Source of the DNA: Nematostella vectensis
Lineage: Eukaryota > Cnidaria > Anthozoa > Actiniaria > Edwardsiidae
Direction: 5' to 3'
NCBI RefSeq assembly: GCF_932526225.1
Contig: NC_064045.1
Location: 4,350,498-4,414,497 of the forward strand
Length of the DNA: 64,000 bases
In this document: in pieces, positions 23,782-35,599 of the stretch
Position numbering within the stretch: position 1 is the first letter of the stretch
Layout of the letters: each line of letters opens with the position of its first letter
The notes under the pieces: model-generated
What the model saw: only the letters and a program-made list of their open reading frames with translations
The model's database searches: none
What the model was told of the DNA's origin: nothing
Translations under genes and position numbers: made by a program

Positions 23782-26700
23782 GCACCATTTCAAGGAATAG
23801 TCCCACTTATGGGACTATTTCGGTTCCGCCAGCATAAAAACACATATCTGAACGTCTCTCTGGGTTCCAAAAGCTTTCTTGCGAAACAAAGTGCTTGTAT
23901 GCTGGCCTGTATGAGAAACACATCCTGTGTCTCTCTAAATGTGGCGGAAAAACCAGACGAAAACTCGCTTTTTTGGTGCGAAATTCTCAACACTGATAAA
24001 TACAGGTCTCAAGACAACGTCCAGTACAACACAAGCTCTATCCATTACAGCTTCAATGTGAGTACGCCAAAAGCTCATACTTGGTCAGTGAAATATATAA
24101 AACTTCTTCTTCAAAACGCTCCTTCCCTTTCTCCCCGCCATAAAGCAGAATGTAATGTAGATTGTAGAATGTTATTGCTGCCATCTGGATTTGTACGGTA
24201 TATGTTCAAAAGGGCACAAAATGGATCTGTTCCGCAGCCCATTTTTTTGCTGTCTGGGAAGATGTTAGCCCCTCGGTTGCTGGGACAAAAATCCTCCCGA
24301 ATGGTTCTGCTGGCACATTTGTAAAGTCGAACTAGTTATCTAGTTGTGCTGGAAATATTTTGGGGGACGCTGGAGCGGATGCTTGGGAAATAAAACCGTC
24401 CCGATCGATTATTCGTGTAATTAAGTATTCATGTGCTAAAATGCCTAACCAATGCTGGCTGGAAAAAAAAGGAATGGTCCCTCCTGGGAAAAAGGAATAG
24501 AAAATTTATTCCCAGCAACTTTTAAAATGAATATTTAAGGTATCAGAACATATTCAAATGACGAAATATGCCGTTTTAACGTGTTTTGGGAAGGGAAGCT
24601 CGTTGTATGCCCTTGTATGTAACAACAACAAAAGTCTTCGTTAGTTCTAACGAAAAGGGAAACTCTAGCGATGACGTCATCAAACTGCCGTTCATTGTTT
24701 GACTGTGAAACTTTGTAGACTATTCCCAGGCATTGTTTGGTTTATTTTATATATCGATCTCACAGACGCCCTGCTACGATGAGCCGTGCCTGCATGGGGG
24801 TACTTGTGAACCATCGTACCATGACGACAGCTACACCTGCGCCTGTGTGCCTCCATTCGTAGGAAAACATTGCGACGGTGAGTCAACTGGGGGTATCCAG
24901 CCAGAGGTGGGGCCAAGAGGGGACATCCAGCCAGAGGTGGGGCCAAGAGGGGACATCCAGCCAGAGGTGGGGCCAAGTGGGGGTATCCAGCCAGAGGTAG
25001 GGCCAAGAGGGGACATCTAGCCAGGGGTAGGGCCAAGAGGGGACATCTAGCCAGGGGTAGGGCCAAAAGGGGACATCCAGCCAGGTGTAGGGCCAAGTGG
25101 GGACATCTAGCCAGGGGTAGGGCCAAGTGGGGACATCTAGCCAGCGGTAGGGCCAAGTGGGGACATCCAGCCGGGAGTAGGGCCAAGTGGGGACATCTAG
25201 CCGGGGGTAGGGCCAATAGGGGACATCTAGCCGGGAGTAGGGCCAAGTGGGGACATCTAGCCGGGGGTAGGGCCAATAGGGGACATCTAGCCAGGGGTAG
25301 GGCCAAGAGGGGACATCTAGCCGGGGGTAGGGCCAAGTGGGGACATCTAGCCAGGGGTAGGGCCAAGAGGGGACATCTAGCCAGGGGTAGGGCCAAGTGG
25401 GGATATCTAGCCAGGGGTAGGGCCAAGAGGGGACATCCAGCCAGGGGTAGGGCCAAGAGGGGACATCTAGCCAGGGGTAGGGCCAAGTGGAGACATACAG
25501 CCAGGGGTAGGGCCAAGAGGGGACATCCAGCCAGGGGTAGGGCCAAGAGGGGACATCTAGCCAGGGGTAGGGCCAAGTGGGGACATCTAGCCAGGGGTAG
25601 GACCAAGAGGGGACATCCAGCCAGGGGTAGGGCCAAGAGGGGACATCCAGCCAGGGGAAGGGCCAAGAGGGGACATCTAGCCAGGGGTAGGGCCAAGAGG
25701 GGACATCTAGCCAGGGGTAGGGCCAAGTGGAGACATCCAGCCAGGGGTAGGGCCAAGAGGGGACATCCAGCCAGGGGTAGGGCCAAGAGGGGACATCTAG
25801 CCAGGGGTAGGGCCAAGTGGGGACATCTAGCCAGGGGTAGGGCCAAGAGGGGACATCCAGCCAGGGGTAGGGCCAAGAGGGGACATCCAGCCAGGGGTAG
25901 GGCCAAGAGGGGACATCTAGCCAGGGGTAGGGCCAAGAGGGGACATCTAGCCAGGGGTAGGGCCAAGTGGGGACATCTAGCCAGGGGTAGGGCCAAGTGG
26001 GGACATCTAGCCAGGGGTAGGGCCAAGAGGGGACATCTAGCCAGGGGTAGGGGCAAGTGGGGACATCTAGCCAGGAGTAGGGCCAAGAGGGGACATCTAG
26101 CCAGGGGTAGGGCCAAGAGGGGACATCTAGTCAGGAGTAGGGCCAAGTGAAGACATCTAGCCAGGGGTAGGGCCAAGTGGAGACATCTAGCCAGTTGTAG
26201 GGCCAAGTGGGGACATCTAGCCAGGGGTAGGGCCAAGAGGGGACATCTAGCCAGGGGTAGGGCCAAGTGGAGACATCCAGCCAGGGGTAGGGCCAAGAGG
26301 GGACATCCAGCCAGGGGTAGGGCCAAGTGGAGACATCCAGCCAGGGGTAGGGCCAAGTGGGGACATCTAGCCAGGGGTAGGGCCAAGTGGAGACATCTAG
26401 CCAGTTGTAGGGCCAAGTGGGGACATCTAGCCAGGGGTAGGGCTAAGTGGGGACATCTAGCCAGGGGTAGGGCCAAGTGGGGACATCTAGTCAGGGGTAG
26501 GGCCAAGAGGGGACATCCAGCCAGGGGTAGGGCCAAGTGGGGACATCCAGCCAGGGGTAGGACCAAGTGGGGACATCCAGCCAGGGGTAGGGCCAAGTGG
26601 GGACATCCAGCCCGGGGTAGGGCCAAGTGGGGACATCCAGCCAGGGGTAGGGCCAAGTGGGGACATCTAGCCAGGGGTAGGGCCAACTGGGGACATCTAG

Positions 26701-27812
26701 CCAGGGGTAGGGCCAAGTGTGTCACAAGGGGTTAGGATGGTCAAATATACCGTCGCTTTATATAAATGTAGTAAAAGCAGTAAATAAAATGATCGACATT
26801 GTTTAATGTTGCTTTAGCCTCCGCTTTTGGGGTAGAGGATGGTCGAATAACCGGGGCACAAATGACAGCTTCTTCCCATAAATCCCCCTCATCTACACCA
26901 TCCCTTGCGAGGCTGAACAACAAGCACATTCATATGGTAACCCATGGCTGTTGGTGGGTCGGAGTAAACAACATTGACCAGTGGTTACAGATCGATATAG
27001 GCCGTGTTGTGACAGTTTCCGTGGTAGCTACCCAAGGAAATGATGGTATTGATTGGTGGGTAACCAGTTACACACTTCGTTACAGTTTGGACGGGACTGT
27101 CTGGTCAGTGTACCAAGAGAATGGCGTTGACAAGGTATTACTACGTTATACCAACCAGGAATCTAGATATAGGCGCTATCAGGCTCGTGACCTGAAAAAT
27201 GTATATACAGGTTCGTAGCAGGGGGTGCGGCATTGGGGACACATGCCTCCCCTCCCCCCCCCAAATCCTTTCAAATATTTTCAGGAAATGACCAGTATGG
27301 GCGTGGCTGTGCCCCAAAATGTTTTCTTGATGTTTCTGTATTGTGCCCCCCTCGATATTCCAAAGCCTGCTACGGAACTGATATAATAACGAGCAGAAGA
27401 CTTTCTTACCCATATATCTATAAAAAATATCGTGAAAAACACAATTGCCCTACCTTATTTTTATGAACACAACAAACCGTGCAAGTCGATACATAATTGC
27501 GACGTTAATTTGATGATACTTGAAATTAGTAATTGAAGTATTCAAACGTATAGTATAGCAACAATAAATATATTGCGATAAAAATATAGAAGAAAGAAAA
27601 AACCCTTAGATATCATCTTTGATTCTACACTAACTAGGGATTTCCATGTATTCATGCGTCCACTTTTTACCCAGTTATTTCCCGGAAATGTCGATCGTCT
27701 ATCCATTGCCTTCAACGTACTGTCTTCTCCCGTCAAGGCGAAGCTCATCAGGTTTCAGCCAAAAGGATGGAATCTCGAAATATCACTTCGAGTTGAGATC
27801 TATGGCTATTAA
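23782..27812 (+). CDS. Secreted PAN-EGF-F5/8 type C (discoidin) protein
   Basis: Exons: 23782-24057 (PAN/Apple-like, 92 residues), 24766-24877 (EGF), 26818-27134 and 27675-27812 (discoidin). Phases 0, 1 and 0 agree across all junctions and give 280 residues plus TAA. The PAN part has the ACMLACMRN and CEILNTDKYRS segments. The EGF exon has six Cys in normal spacing (C3, C8, C14, C25, C27, C36). The discoidin part shows the start ASAFGVEDGRI, QWLQIDIG, a YSLDG strand, then LFPGN at the last exon and EIYGY at the end. Such proteins are typically secreted or membrane-anchored adhesion or recognition factors; the partner is unknown. The exon with the start codon and signal peptide is not settled: a strongly signal-peptide-like stretch begins at ATG 23673 but is in a different frame from the PAN exon. 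It has the same architecture as expected for the gene ending at 10485. Confidence 0.85.
24892..26718 (+). repeat. 30-bp minisatellite in the EGF-discoidin intron
   Basis: About 61 copies of a unit containing CCAGGGGTAGGGCCAAG and GGGGACATCTAG start 14 bases after the 5' splice site of the EGF exon (24878). Copies differ by a few substitutions. As 30 is divisible by three and the minus strand lacks stops, a meaningless 677-codon antisense ORF of LALPLAGCP-type repeats arises. Confidence 0.95.
27213..27376 (+). mobile_element. CTGCTACGGC-ended short element, copy 3, in the last intron of the discoidin gene
   Basis: It runs from TTCGTAGCAGGGGGTG to GCCTGCTACGG, between the exons ending 27134 and starting 27675. 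The interior TGTTTTCTTGATGTTTCTG provides the unoccupied version of the site interrupted at 30026. Confidence 0.7.
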
Positions 27813-29913
27813 ACATAGCCATCAGGGACGAACCGTCAGATAAGAAAGTTTAGGGAGGAAATGGACATTTACTGTGTACACATACATATGCTGTTTTGTG
27901 TGTGTGTGTGAGCGGGGGGAGGGGAGGGGAGGTATAAGTATATTACCACAGGTTTGTTGGTTTCCGTTGGGGACTTGGCCACGAATCGTATAAACTATAG
28001 ACGAATAACGTAAATTATATTGAGTGTCAGTTTACAATGAAATCACTGGTGAATATGCAAAAACCGTATTCTAAATGACTTACTTCTATGGCGTGTCCAA
28101 CCACTGTTCATAAAATTCCTGGTTAGCTGTAATTGTGACTGTAACTGTAACGGATACCGGTGATACTGCATGCATTTCTGATTATGAAACGTTTTTTATA
28201 CAAATGATCACGTGATTCAACGTAAAAGATGATCTCTTATAATAATTAACTATACCAGTGTCAATTTATCATTGAAACAACCACTACACGGTAGAAACGT
28301 TTAGTTGAGGTTATGTATGGTTCGATAGTGGTTATGATAATCGTATTTACCCGTCTGAGACGGGGCGCTTATTTGATAGTTTTGGTTCAAAGGGGGCGCT
28401 TATTCGGGGGAGGCGCTTATTCGAGTATATGCGGTATTGTCATTTCTGCTTTGTTGACTTGCTCTCTAAAAAACCAGCACTGGCCAGGCGTTTGTGTTCC
28501 TGGTACAGCCAAATCCGGGGCGCTTTCCCTAAGGAACTGTTATGACACAAAGAAGTCGTCATAACTTTCCTACCTTGTAGTTATTTCTCTTCAGCGCCAA
28601 AAGGCGCATGTTCTTTATTGGCAAAACATAGCAACCACTAGCCTATCCTACCGCCCTTGGCCAAAAAGCTGCCATCGGGATGCACGTATTCCATGTCATG
28701 CTAGAAAAAAAAATTAGTGATTTATAACATAGTCAGTAGAAACGGATCTTTTATTTTTTGTCAGGAGAAATTGATATGGCAATTTATGATAGAAGAGTTA
28801 GTGGAGATGGCATATGACGGATCTTTTGTTTTTTGTTAGGGGAAATTGATGGCAATTTATGATAGAAGAGTTAGTGGAGATGGCATATGACTCTGAAATA
28901 CTGACGTTTTGATGACTCTAGAATACAAAACTGCTCTCATTTGGAATATTGCAAAAATTTGATCCGCAAATACCGTAACAATTCGAATAAGCGCCGTCCT
29001 TTAAATAAGCGCCATCCCCCCAATACGCACTCCCCCCCGCTACCTCGATTTTTGGATGAGGTCCCCCTCGACTCCTACTAAAAATGTTCCCACAAAGCAC
29101 CACTTGAATGGTGTCAATCTATTCTATTTAGTCCGCATTGACATTCTCACATTACAACACGTCTTCTTATTATCACTTCAACTTCTATATCCATATGTGC
29201 GCATTGTTCTCAATCGATTCAGAGGCTGTTATTTTCAGCCGAATTAAAATAAGCACCGCCCTCCCCCCAAAGACCCGAAGTTTTTAATAAACGCCCCGGA
29301 CGCTTATTTAAACCATTACGGTATTTAAAATCATTACGATACGGTATTTCTTGGAGAAGGGGGCGGGGGCAAATATGTAGTAGTCCCCAGGCTCCTTTTT
29401 GCTGCACGGCTTGTCGTCAGTGTAGTCACGTTTGATATGCCTATCGTCAGCACCAAAACAGGTCCTTAAAAATCCGCCATTTTGAAAGAAAGCCTTGAAA
29501 AACGAGTTGACAAAGGAGAAGCCTGGGGTCGAGGCTATGTACATATGTCTGAGGGGGATGGGAGGCAATACCCCCCGGATCTCCACATTGACCCCCGGAT
29601 CTGCCACTGCACTAGTGATTTTGAACTTTTTAAATGATTAGTTCACACAAGTCTTAGCCATGGGATAAAGGTTTTAAGGGTTTTGGACAAAATTTAATAA
29701 AGATGATGATGATGGTGACTCACTCATCAGGAGAGGGAAGAGGATAGGGAAACGAAACATTATAAATGTAGAAGTGTTATTTTTTTTTTCTGGAAAATTT
29801 CTTTAATATTTGAATATTTTGTATCGTAGCACTTTTGACATCGAACTCTTTGGAGGTTGTGTGACTTGTGTTCAACGTGCCATCCTTTAGAGATTTATCA
29901 CTGATGCATGCTG

Positions 29914-30314
29914 GGCCATAGGCAGGGGGTGGAGAACCCGGGGAACCTGCCCCACCAATATTCTCAAAAATCTTTAGGAAATAATAAGTAGGGGCCTTGC
30001 TGTGCCCCTCCCAATGTTTTATAAATAGAGAGCTTAAGCAAGTCAACACGAACGGGATCAAAAACGCCGCGCGCGCTCACGAATTGCTGAAAAATGGCGT
30101 TGACGTTCGTGACCGCGCGCGTACAACGTAAAAAATAGGTAAAATGCCGTTCAAGATTTCCTGTCACGGACGTCAACGCCGTTTTTCAGCAATTCGTGAG
30201 CGCGCGCCGATTTTGATCCCGTTCGTGTTGACTTGCTTAATTAAGCTCTCTAATGTCTCTGTATCGTCCCCCCCCCCCTTCCCCCAAAAAAATCATTCAA
30301 GACTTGCTACGGCT
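29914..30314 (+). mobile_element. CTGCTACGGC-ended short element, copy 4, split by a MITE
   Basis: It begins GGCCATAGGCAGGGGGTG and ends GACTTGCTACGGC. A different element is inserted at 30026-30252; removing it restores an interior like that at 27213-27376. Confidence 0.65.
30026..30252. mobile_element. 227-bp TA-flanked MITE with long inverted repeats
   Basis: The ends GAGAGCTTAAGCAAGTCAAC and its complement extend inward for tens of bases, including AACACGAACGGGATC and CAGCAATTCGTGAGCGCG arms, so the element folds into a hairpin. TA flanks both sides. The CTTAAGCAA end motif is shared with the element at 44261-44625. Confidence 0.8.
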
Positions 30315-31468
30315 ATGTGCATTTATAGTAGATATGATAATAAAATATCCTATTGTATTATTTTATTTGATACATTTTGTTTGCAAAGGTGTAGTGTTGG
30401 CAATAAAAAAATAAAGTATATGGAGAATATACACGAAAATAACTGTTACCACTGCTACGCTTTCTTTTATACTTGATACATTTAAAAAAATATCTTGGGT
30501 TGCATGGCATGCTAAATTCTACAGTTCATAGAATATACAAACTTAACGTTTCGCTTTTTCTAGTAATAAAGGAACCAGGTTCACATAGTTTTTTTGTCTA
30601 AAATATTTTACAATATCACAACTAAATAAGCACTACTTTGATCGATTGCTATCGTATGGAAATATGCGCAACTATTTATACAGTGCTTGAGAATATCCCA
30701 TTTAAAGATTCTGGCTACAAACATGCACTTGATCAACTTGATGCTTTCGATTATCTCTTTGTTACTTGTCGAGTTATCCAAGCGAATATTACAAAAAAAT
30801 CTATAGAATAAAGGGAACTTTAAACTACTACAATAGTGGACATAACCCCTTTCTCACATACGACACGTTTTTCTACTCCCTCTCCCCTTAACAAACCAAA
30901 GATGAGAACTCCGAGATGAGTTCTCAATATTGTGGTTTTAAAGCTTCTGGTACACAGGGTATGTTTTTTTACTCTGTTTTACTAGGGCTAATCACCTATT
31001 TAACACCTTTGGGTGTATTGTGATCCGAGTTCGACAGGCGTATACACAGGGGGGTGCGCAGTGCGCACGCAACCCCCCCCCCCCCCTCGAAGGCCAATAG
31101 GGTGATTTAAATCCACGACGCCGCAAGAGGACGCCGCCTCGCGCCTGTTCGAGTTATCCGAGTAGAATCCAGGGATCTTAAAGGAAGTTAGGGGGTGGGG
31201 TGAGGGGAGAGTTATGCGAGCAGATATCTAGGGGGTATTAAGGGTAGTTTGAGTTAGGGGGGAGGGAAGGGGAGAATACGAGTAGATATTTATGCATATC
31301 TAGAAATCTTAAAGAAGGTTCGTGTTAAGAGTTATAGGAGTAGGAGTTATGCGAGTACAATAGTATCTGGGGAACTCATCAAAACAGGTTATATACGACT
31401 CAAAGCTCGAGTTTGGGGTGTGTCAAAGGTTCTGTCATGTTTAAACCTGACAAAAGTAACTTACATAT

Positions 31469-33061
31469 TCAGAACTCGAAAATTTCTTTGTGTAAATCAA
31501 ACTTGACTCCGCCACATCCACACGATGAATTCCTAACACACAGCTTTTCAACGGAGTCCACGAGGGACGAAGGACCGCACGTCAGCACGGCAACTCTCGT
31601 CTCCCCAAGCTCACTAGCACAGGCCTTCACTTTGCTAAACAAAGCGGTGATGTCCGGACGTCCGAATTTTAGGTCGGGCTGTATGTCCGGATGGATGTTG
31701 GCCTCGGCAAACTTGGAGGAGTCTCGCTCTCGAGACAGATGGAAATAGTTCTCCAGGACTCCGGATGACTCTTTTCGGATGAGAAGGTCTGGGCAGAATG
31801 ACATGGGCAGCCTGTGGTCGGAGACTTTGGCGAAGTATTCCTTGTCATAATCAAGGACGGAGGTGACCATGTAGAGGTCTCGTACCGACCACACGAAGAT
31901 CACTTTACGGATGTCCCGACCGCGTCGGCGCTGGTGCAGGATATCGTTACAGATGGACTGCATTGGTGTAATTCCTATGCCCCCACTCACGAACAGGAAG
32001 ACCTTGTACTTGTCCCCGTCGACATCAACCCCCGGGGCACCGTATGGACCGTCTATGTATACATTTATAGGTCGGGTATCCTTCACGTAATCGTACAACT
32101 GCTGGGTCCAGTCCCCCAGGACGCGTATATGCAGGGAGACCGTCGCTTCGTGCGGTGAGGAGGAGATACTGAAGGGGTGCCACTCAAACATAGAGACGCC
32201 TGGGACGCAGAGAAAGCAGTATTGGCCGGCTTTGTATTCGAAGTCCTCCTTCGAGAAAGTAATGCGGATCACGTTGGAAGGAAGCCGCACAGCTAGGATG
32301 CTGCGATGGCGTTTGCGGTTGACAACAGCGATGAGGATTCGAAGGATCAAGTCCAAACCCCAAACACCAACACCAAACAAGATGCCAGCAGAATCGTGAA
32401 GCAAAGCGGCGACTATAGCCAAGATGAAAAGAACCCAGTGAAAGCGAAGCCACCACTCGAAGAGCCTTCGTCTGATTGGCCAGAAAGAGAAGATTGAAAG
32501 GGCCGCGAAAGCTCCGGTGAGGAGAATACCAGACCAATCCCATTCCCTCGATACATATCCATGCCAGCTTCCGACAATTACAGTTAGATAGGCGCACAGT
32601 TTGTGCCAGAATAGAGCTCGCTCGAATGGCAACCCGGTGAAAAGAGTCCACAAGGAATTTCTAGTGGCGAAAGCGTAGGCGAGTGCGGGTGGAATTATGG
32701 CCACTGCCCCACTGGCTTCAGTTTCATCGTCTCCGCCGCCCCCCCCTTGCCCGATCACCGCCAAAGCAGCTGCTAATCCTCCAAGCAACGCTAGAATTAC
32801 AATGAGCTCACCAAGGACGAAGCCGAACAATAAGCGAGTGTGAAACACGGAAAGAAGCTTCCACCGTAGCCAGTAGAATGCCGGAAACGGTACCAAACGG
32901 TTGATGGGAGATTCATATTTAGAATCTTCGTACGGCTCCCATGGAGTGCCTTGATTTTCAAGGGCTTCGGCGGTTGTAAATTGCTCGATGTTCGCTTGGG
33001 TTGTTACAGGTTTGGGACGGTTTGGGTCTCTCACGGACAGCGTATACGATTCATGAGCCAT
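31469..33061 (-). CDS. NADPH oxidase/ferric-reductase-like transmembrane flavocytochrome, intronless
   Basis: A 530-residue single-exon ORF. Several membrane helices span about 75-245. Two H-X13-H pairs (His153/His167 and His208/His222) are the bis-heme ligands of the ferric-reductase/NOX superfamily. HPFSISSSP (295-303) fits the FAD-binding motif. DGPYGAPG (337-344), VSGGIGITPM (358-367) and LTCGP (493-497) fit the NAD(P)H-binding lobe. The C-terminus HKEIFEF resembles the NOX tail. The predicted reaction moves electrons from cytosolic NADPH through FAD and two hemes across the membrane to O2 or ferric iron; which acceptor is used cannot be told. There are no EF hands. It has no introns, unlike its neighbours. 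The start is the first ATG (MAHESYTLSV), with a TATA-like box upstream. Family confidence is high; subfamily is uncertain. Confidence 0.92.
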   Translation of the reverse strand: MAHESYTLSVRDPNRPKPVTTQANIEQFTTAEALENQGTPWEPYEDSKYESPINRLVPFPAFYWLRWKLLSVFHTRLLFGFVLGELIVILALLGGLAAALAVIGQGGGGGDDETEASGAVAIIPPALAYAFATRNSLWTLFTGLPFERALFWHKLCAYLTVIVGSWHGYVSREWDWSGILLTGAFAALSIFSFWPIRRRLFEWWLRFHWVLFILAIVAALLHDSAGILFGVGVWGLDLILRILIAVVNRKRHRSILAVRLPSNVIRITFSKEDFEYKAGQYCFLCVPGVSMFEWHPFSISSSPHEATVSLHIRVLGDWTQQLYDYVKDTRPINVYIDGPYGAPGVDVDGDKYKVFLFVSGGIGITPMQSICNDILHQRRRGRDIRKVIFVWSVRDLYMVTSVLDYDKEYFAKVSDHRLPMSFCPDLLIRKESSGVLENYFHLSRERDSSKFAEANIHPDIQPDLKFGRPDITALFSKVKACASELGETRVAVLTCGPSSLVDSVEKLCVRNSSCGCGGVKFDLHKEIFEF

Positions 33062-33144
33062 CGTTAAGGTTAATCAAAGCTGTTAACAACCGAAGAAATA
33101 ATTTTTAACAGTAATCACGAATAGTTATAAAGAGAGCGAATGCC

Positions 33145-33152
33145 TATTTATA
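33145..33152 (-). promoter_or_regulatory. TATA-like box of the flavocytochrome gene
   Basis: TATAAATA on the minus strand, 84-91 bases upstream of the start codon at 33061, which leaves a 5' UTR of about 55 bases if transcription starts 30 bases downstream. Confidence 0.4.
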
Positions 33153-33280
33153 GCAGATAGCTAACGGACGAATAACACCGGTCACGCTGTAACACATAAC
33201 TGAATCTTAATTTGTAGTGGAATTTGAATAACAAACAAACAACAAACGTTGTCAGAAGTACTCTGCACTTGAACATAGAT

Positions 33281-34080
33281 TGCAAAGGTTCGGTAAAATA
33301 GGGACAAAGAAAGCAAATGAAGATAATACGAAGCTATTAAAATCGATTTAGATCTACCTAAAAATATAATTCTGATGTCACTAGTACGGCCTACGTATTG
33401 CAGATATTGATGTCACTAATATTGATGAGCCGGGAAACAAACTCGAAATATAATACTTATATTTAATGAATTATTAGGAAAAGAATTACACAAATGATCA
33501 ACAATTTGATTCTGCAATTTAGAACCCAGATACGCAAATACAAAGCTATATAAAATCGATTTCGATCTACCTAGAAATATTCTATTCATCAAATTGATTA
33601 TGCTGATGTCACTAGTATTATTTAGTATTATTTAGTATTATTTGCAAAGGTTCGGTAAAATAGGGACAAAGAAAGCAAATGAAGATAATACGAAGCTATA
33701 TAACATCGATTTCGATCTACCTAAAAATATAATTCTGATGTCACTAGTACGGCCTACGTATTGCAGATATTGATGTCACTAATATTGATGAGCGGGGAAA
33801 CAAACTCGAAATATAATACTTATATTTAATGAATTATTAGGAAAAGAATTACACAAATGATCAACAATTTGATTCTGCATTTTAGAACCCAGATACGCAA
33901 ATACAAAGCTATATAAAATCGATTTCGATCTACCTAGAAATATTCTATTCATCAAATTGATTATGCTGATGTCACTAGTATTATTTCAATTGCCTACGTA
34001 TTGCAAATATTGACGTCACCAGTATTGATGAGCGGGGAAACAAACTTGAAATATAATACCAATACCCAATGAATTATTTG
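33281..34080 (+). repeat. 362-bp tandem duplication with a partial third copy
   Basis: Bases from TGCAAAGGTTCGG at 33281 recur at 33643, with internal GATGTCACTAGTA and GATGAGCGGGGAAAC segments. A partial third unit follows from about 33975. Within a unit, sequences around ATCGATTTCGATCTACC occur twice. It is AT-rich and non-coding. Confidence 0.8.
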
Positions 34081-34179
34081 GAAAAAAAACTACACAAATG
34101 ATCAATAGCAATAATATTTAAGGTTGTTATTACGAACACAATTTGATTCTGCATTTTAGAACCCATCACACTAAGGTCT

Positions 34180-34510
34180 AGTTTTAACACAGGCTTACCA
34201 ACCTCTCTGTCAGTCTCCAGTCGGTCTTCAGTTGCCTTGCTTATTCGTTTTCACACAGGTAGTCCAAGCTCTGTCAATGAGTAATTTTAACCGACCGGCT
34301 CTTTGGTGCGAGAGAGAACATATGGTGTTGTTACTTTATGCTTGTATTCTTCCATAAAAATGTAATAAATTCAATCCAACGTTATGCATACTTGTAGTCG
34401 TCTCTTATTTACAAGTTTAAGAGATTTAGAGCGCATTTGGGGCTGTTGCACTGTTCGGTGAAATTTAAAATTTCCTCTATTACTTGCACAATTGTCAAGT
34501 ATATAGCGCT
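34180..34510 (+). mobile_element. Dispersed element, inverted relative to 39870-40120
   Basis: Segments ACCGACCGGCTC, TTGTTACTTTATGC and GAAATTTAAAATTTCCTC recur in reverse order and complement at 39870-40120, and the ACCGACCGGCTC head again directly at 39672. It probably represents a non-autonomous DNA transposon. Together the copies bracket the 41-bp satellite. Confidence 0.55.
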
Positions 34511-35599
34511 TGGCTATTTCAAACAAAAAAAAGTTTGAGCTATTATCGGGATTTACCCATTGGCTATTTCAGATAGCGTGTTGTCTGTTGTCTTTCAAAA
34601 GACAGCGCTTAGATATTAGTAAAGATAACTTGGAATAGATTATGAGTAGCCTACGTGTAGCCGCTGACTCGCGAAATCCTCTCGTAGCTACGAGAGGATT
34701 CGGGCATTATATGAAAGACCCTGTTGACAAACATAATCCACTTCATAATCCGAGCCCTACACCCCCAACAGCGCGACTCATATCAGCTTGGGGTAGCGGT
34801 GATGATTGTTTTGAAGAATCGCTTGACTGAGTTTAAAACAGCGGGCGTGCAGTTTCAAAGATAGGGTGACGAACTAGCGGGGGAGTATGAGAGGGCGACA
34901 AACTTGAACTACTCAAGTGTATTTTAAAAGGCTTGGATCTTAAGCTAAAACAGTTGAAATTTTGAAAGTTGCCTTAAAGTGAGTTAACATTGCCTTAAAT
35001 GCACCATTTTTGGCCAAAACATCAAACTCGGCAATGTTAGCTGATTGGTAATATTTCATTTTGAGTGATGACGTCATCCAGCCGATCACGTGAATTTTGC
35101 AAATCAATATTTCAAAAAATTCTCCGCTGGTGGATACGCTATGAAAAAGAAAACATCGCATGTTTTTATGTTCCTTTGAAACACATCTGCACACTGATGT
35201 CTTAACCGGCAAGAAAAGTATAACATTTCGATCACAAATCAACATTTTATTTCGCAGCAGGTCACGTGACTTAACAAAATAATTAATATCTTGTTAACGG
35301 CAGAGAAAATTTTGGATGCTAAAACGCTATCATATGACACACATAAAGTCAACACTTATTTAGTAAACATCTTTGTCCAAGCTGTTTTCCCCACCGGCGG
35401 AAAGGCAAAAAACTATTTTGTCACGTGATCTATTATGTGACGTCATCACCAGCAAGAAAACATTACGAAAATGTTAAGGCCGTCGACTTTAATCATCTTG
35501 CCAAAAAGAACGAATTTAAGGCGATGTTAACAAAGTTTATGGCAAAAAGTTATATCGGATGCTAAAAGCAATCTACCCAGGCCTTAATATACTTGAGTA

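Larger units (their letters stand above)
27813..31468. other. Intergenic stretch rich in small repeats
   Basis: No gene is supported. A 74-75-bp tandem duplication lies at 28742-28889. GCGCTTATTC-type motifs recur near 28370-28430, 28985-29015 and 29255-29310 in both orientations, like ends of non-autonomous elements. GAGTTATSCGAG motifs recur at 31150-31350, and a C run at 31070-31086. Confidence 0.5.

Noticed and set aside
24692..26725. 677-residue minus-strand repeat protein
   Set aside because: Pure by-product of a 30-bp intronic minisatellite; no non-repeat domain except a short tail read antisense to the EGF exon.
31413..32651. ORFs opposite or in other frames of the flavocytochrome gene
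   Set aside because: Shadows of a GC-richer real coding region.
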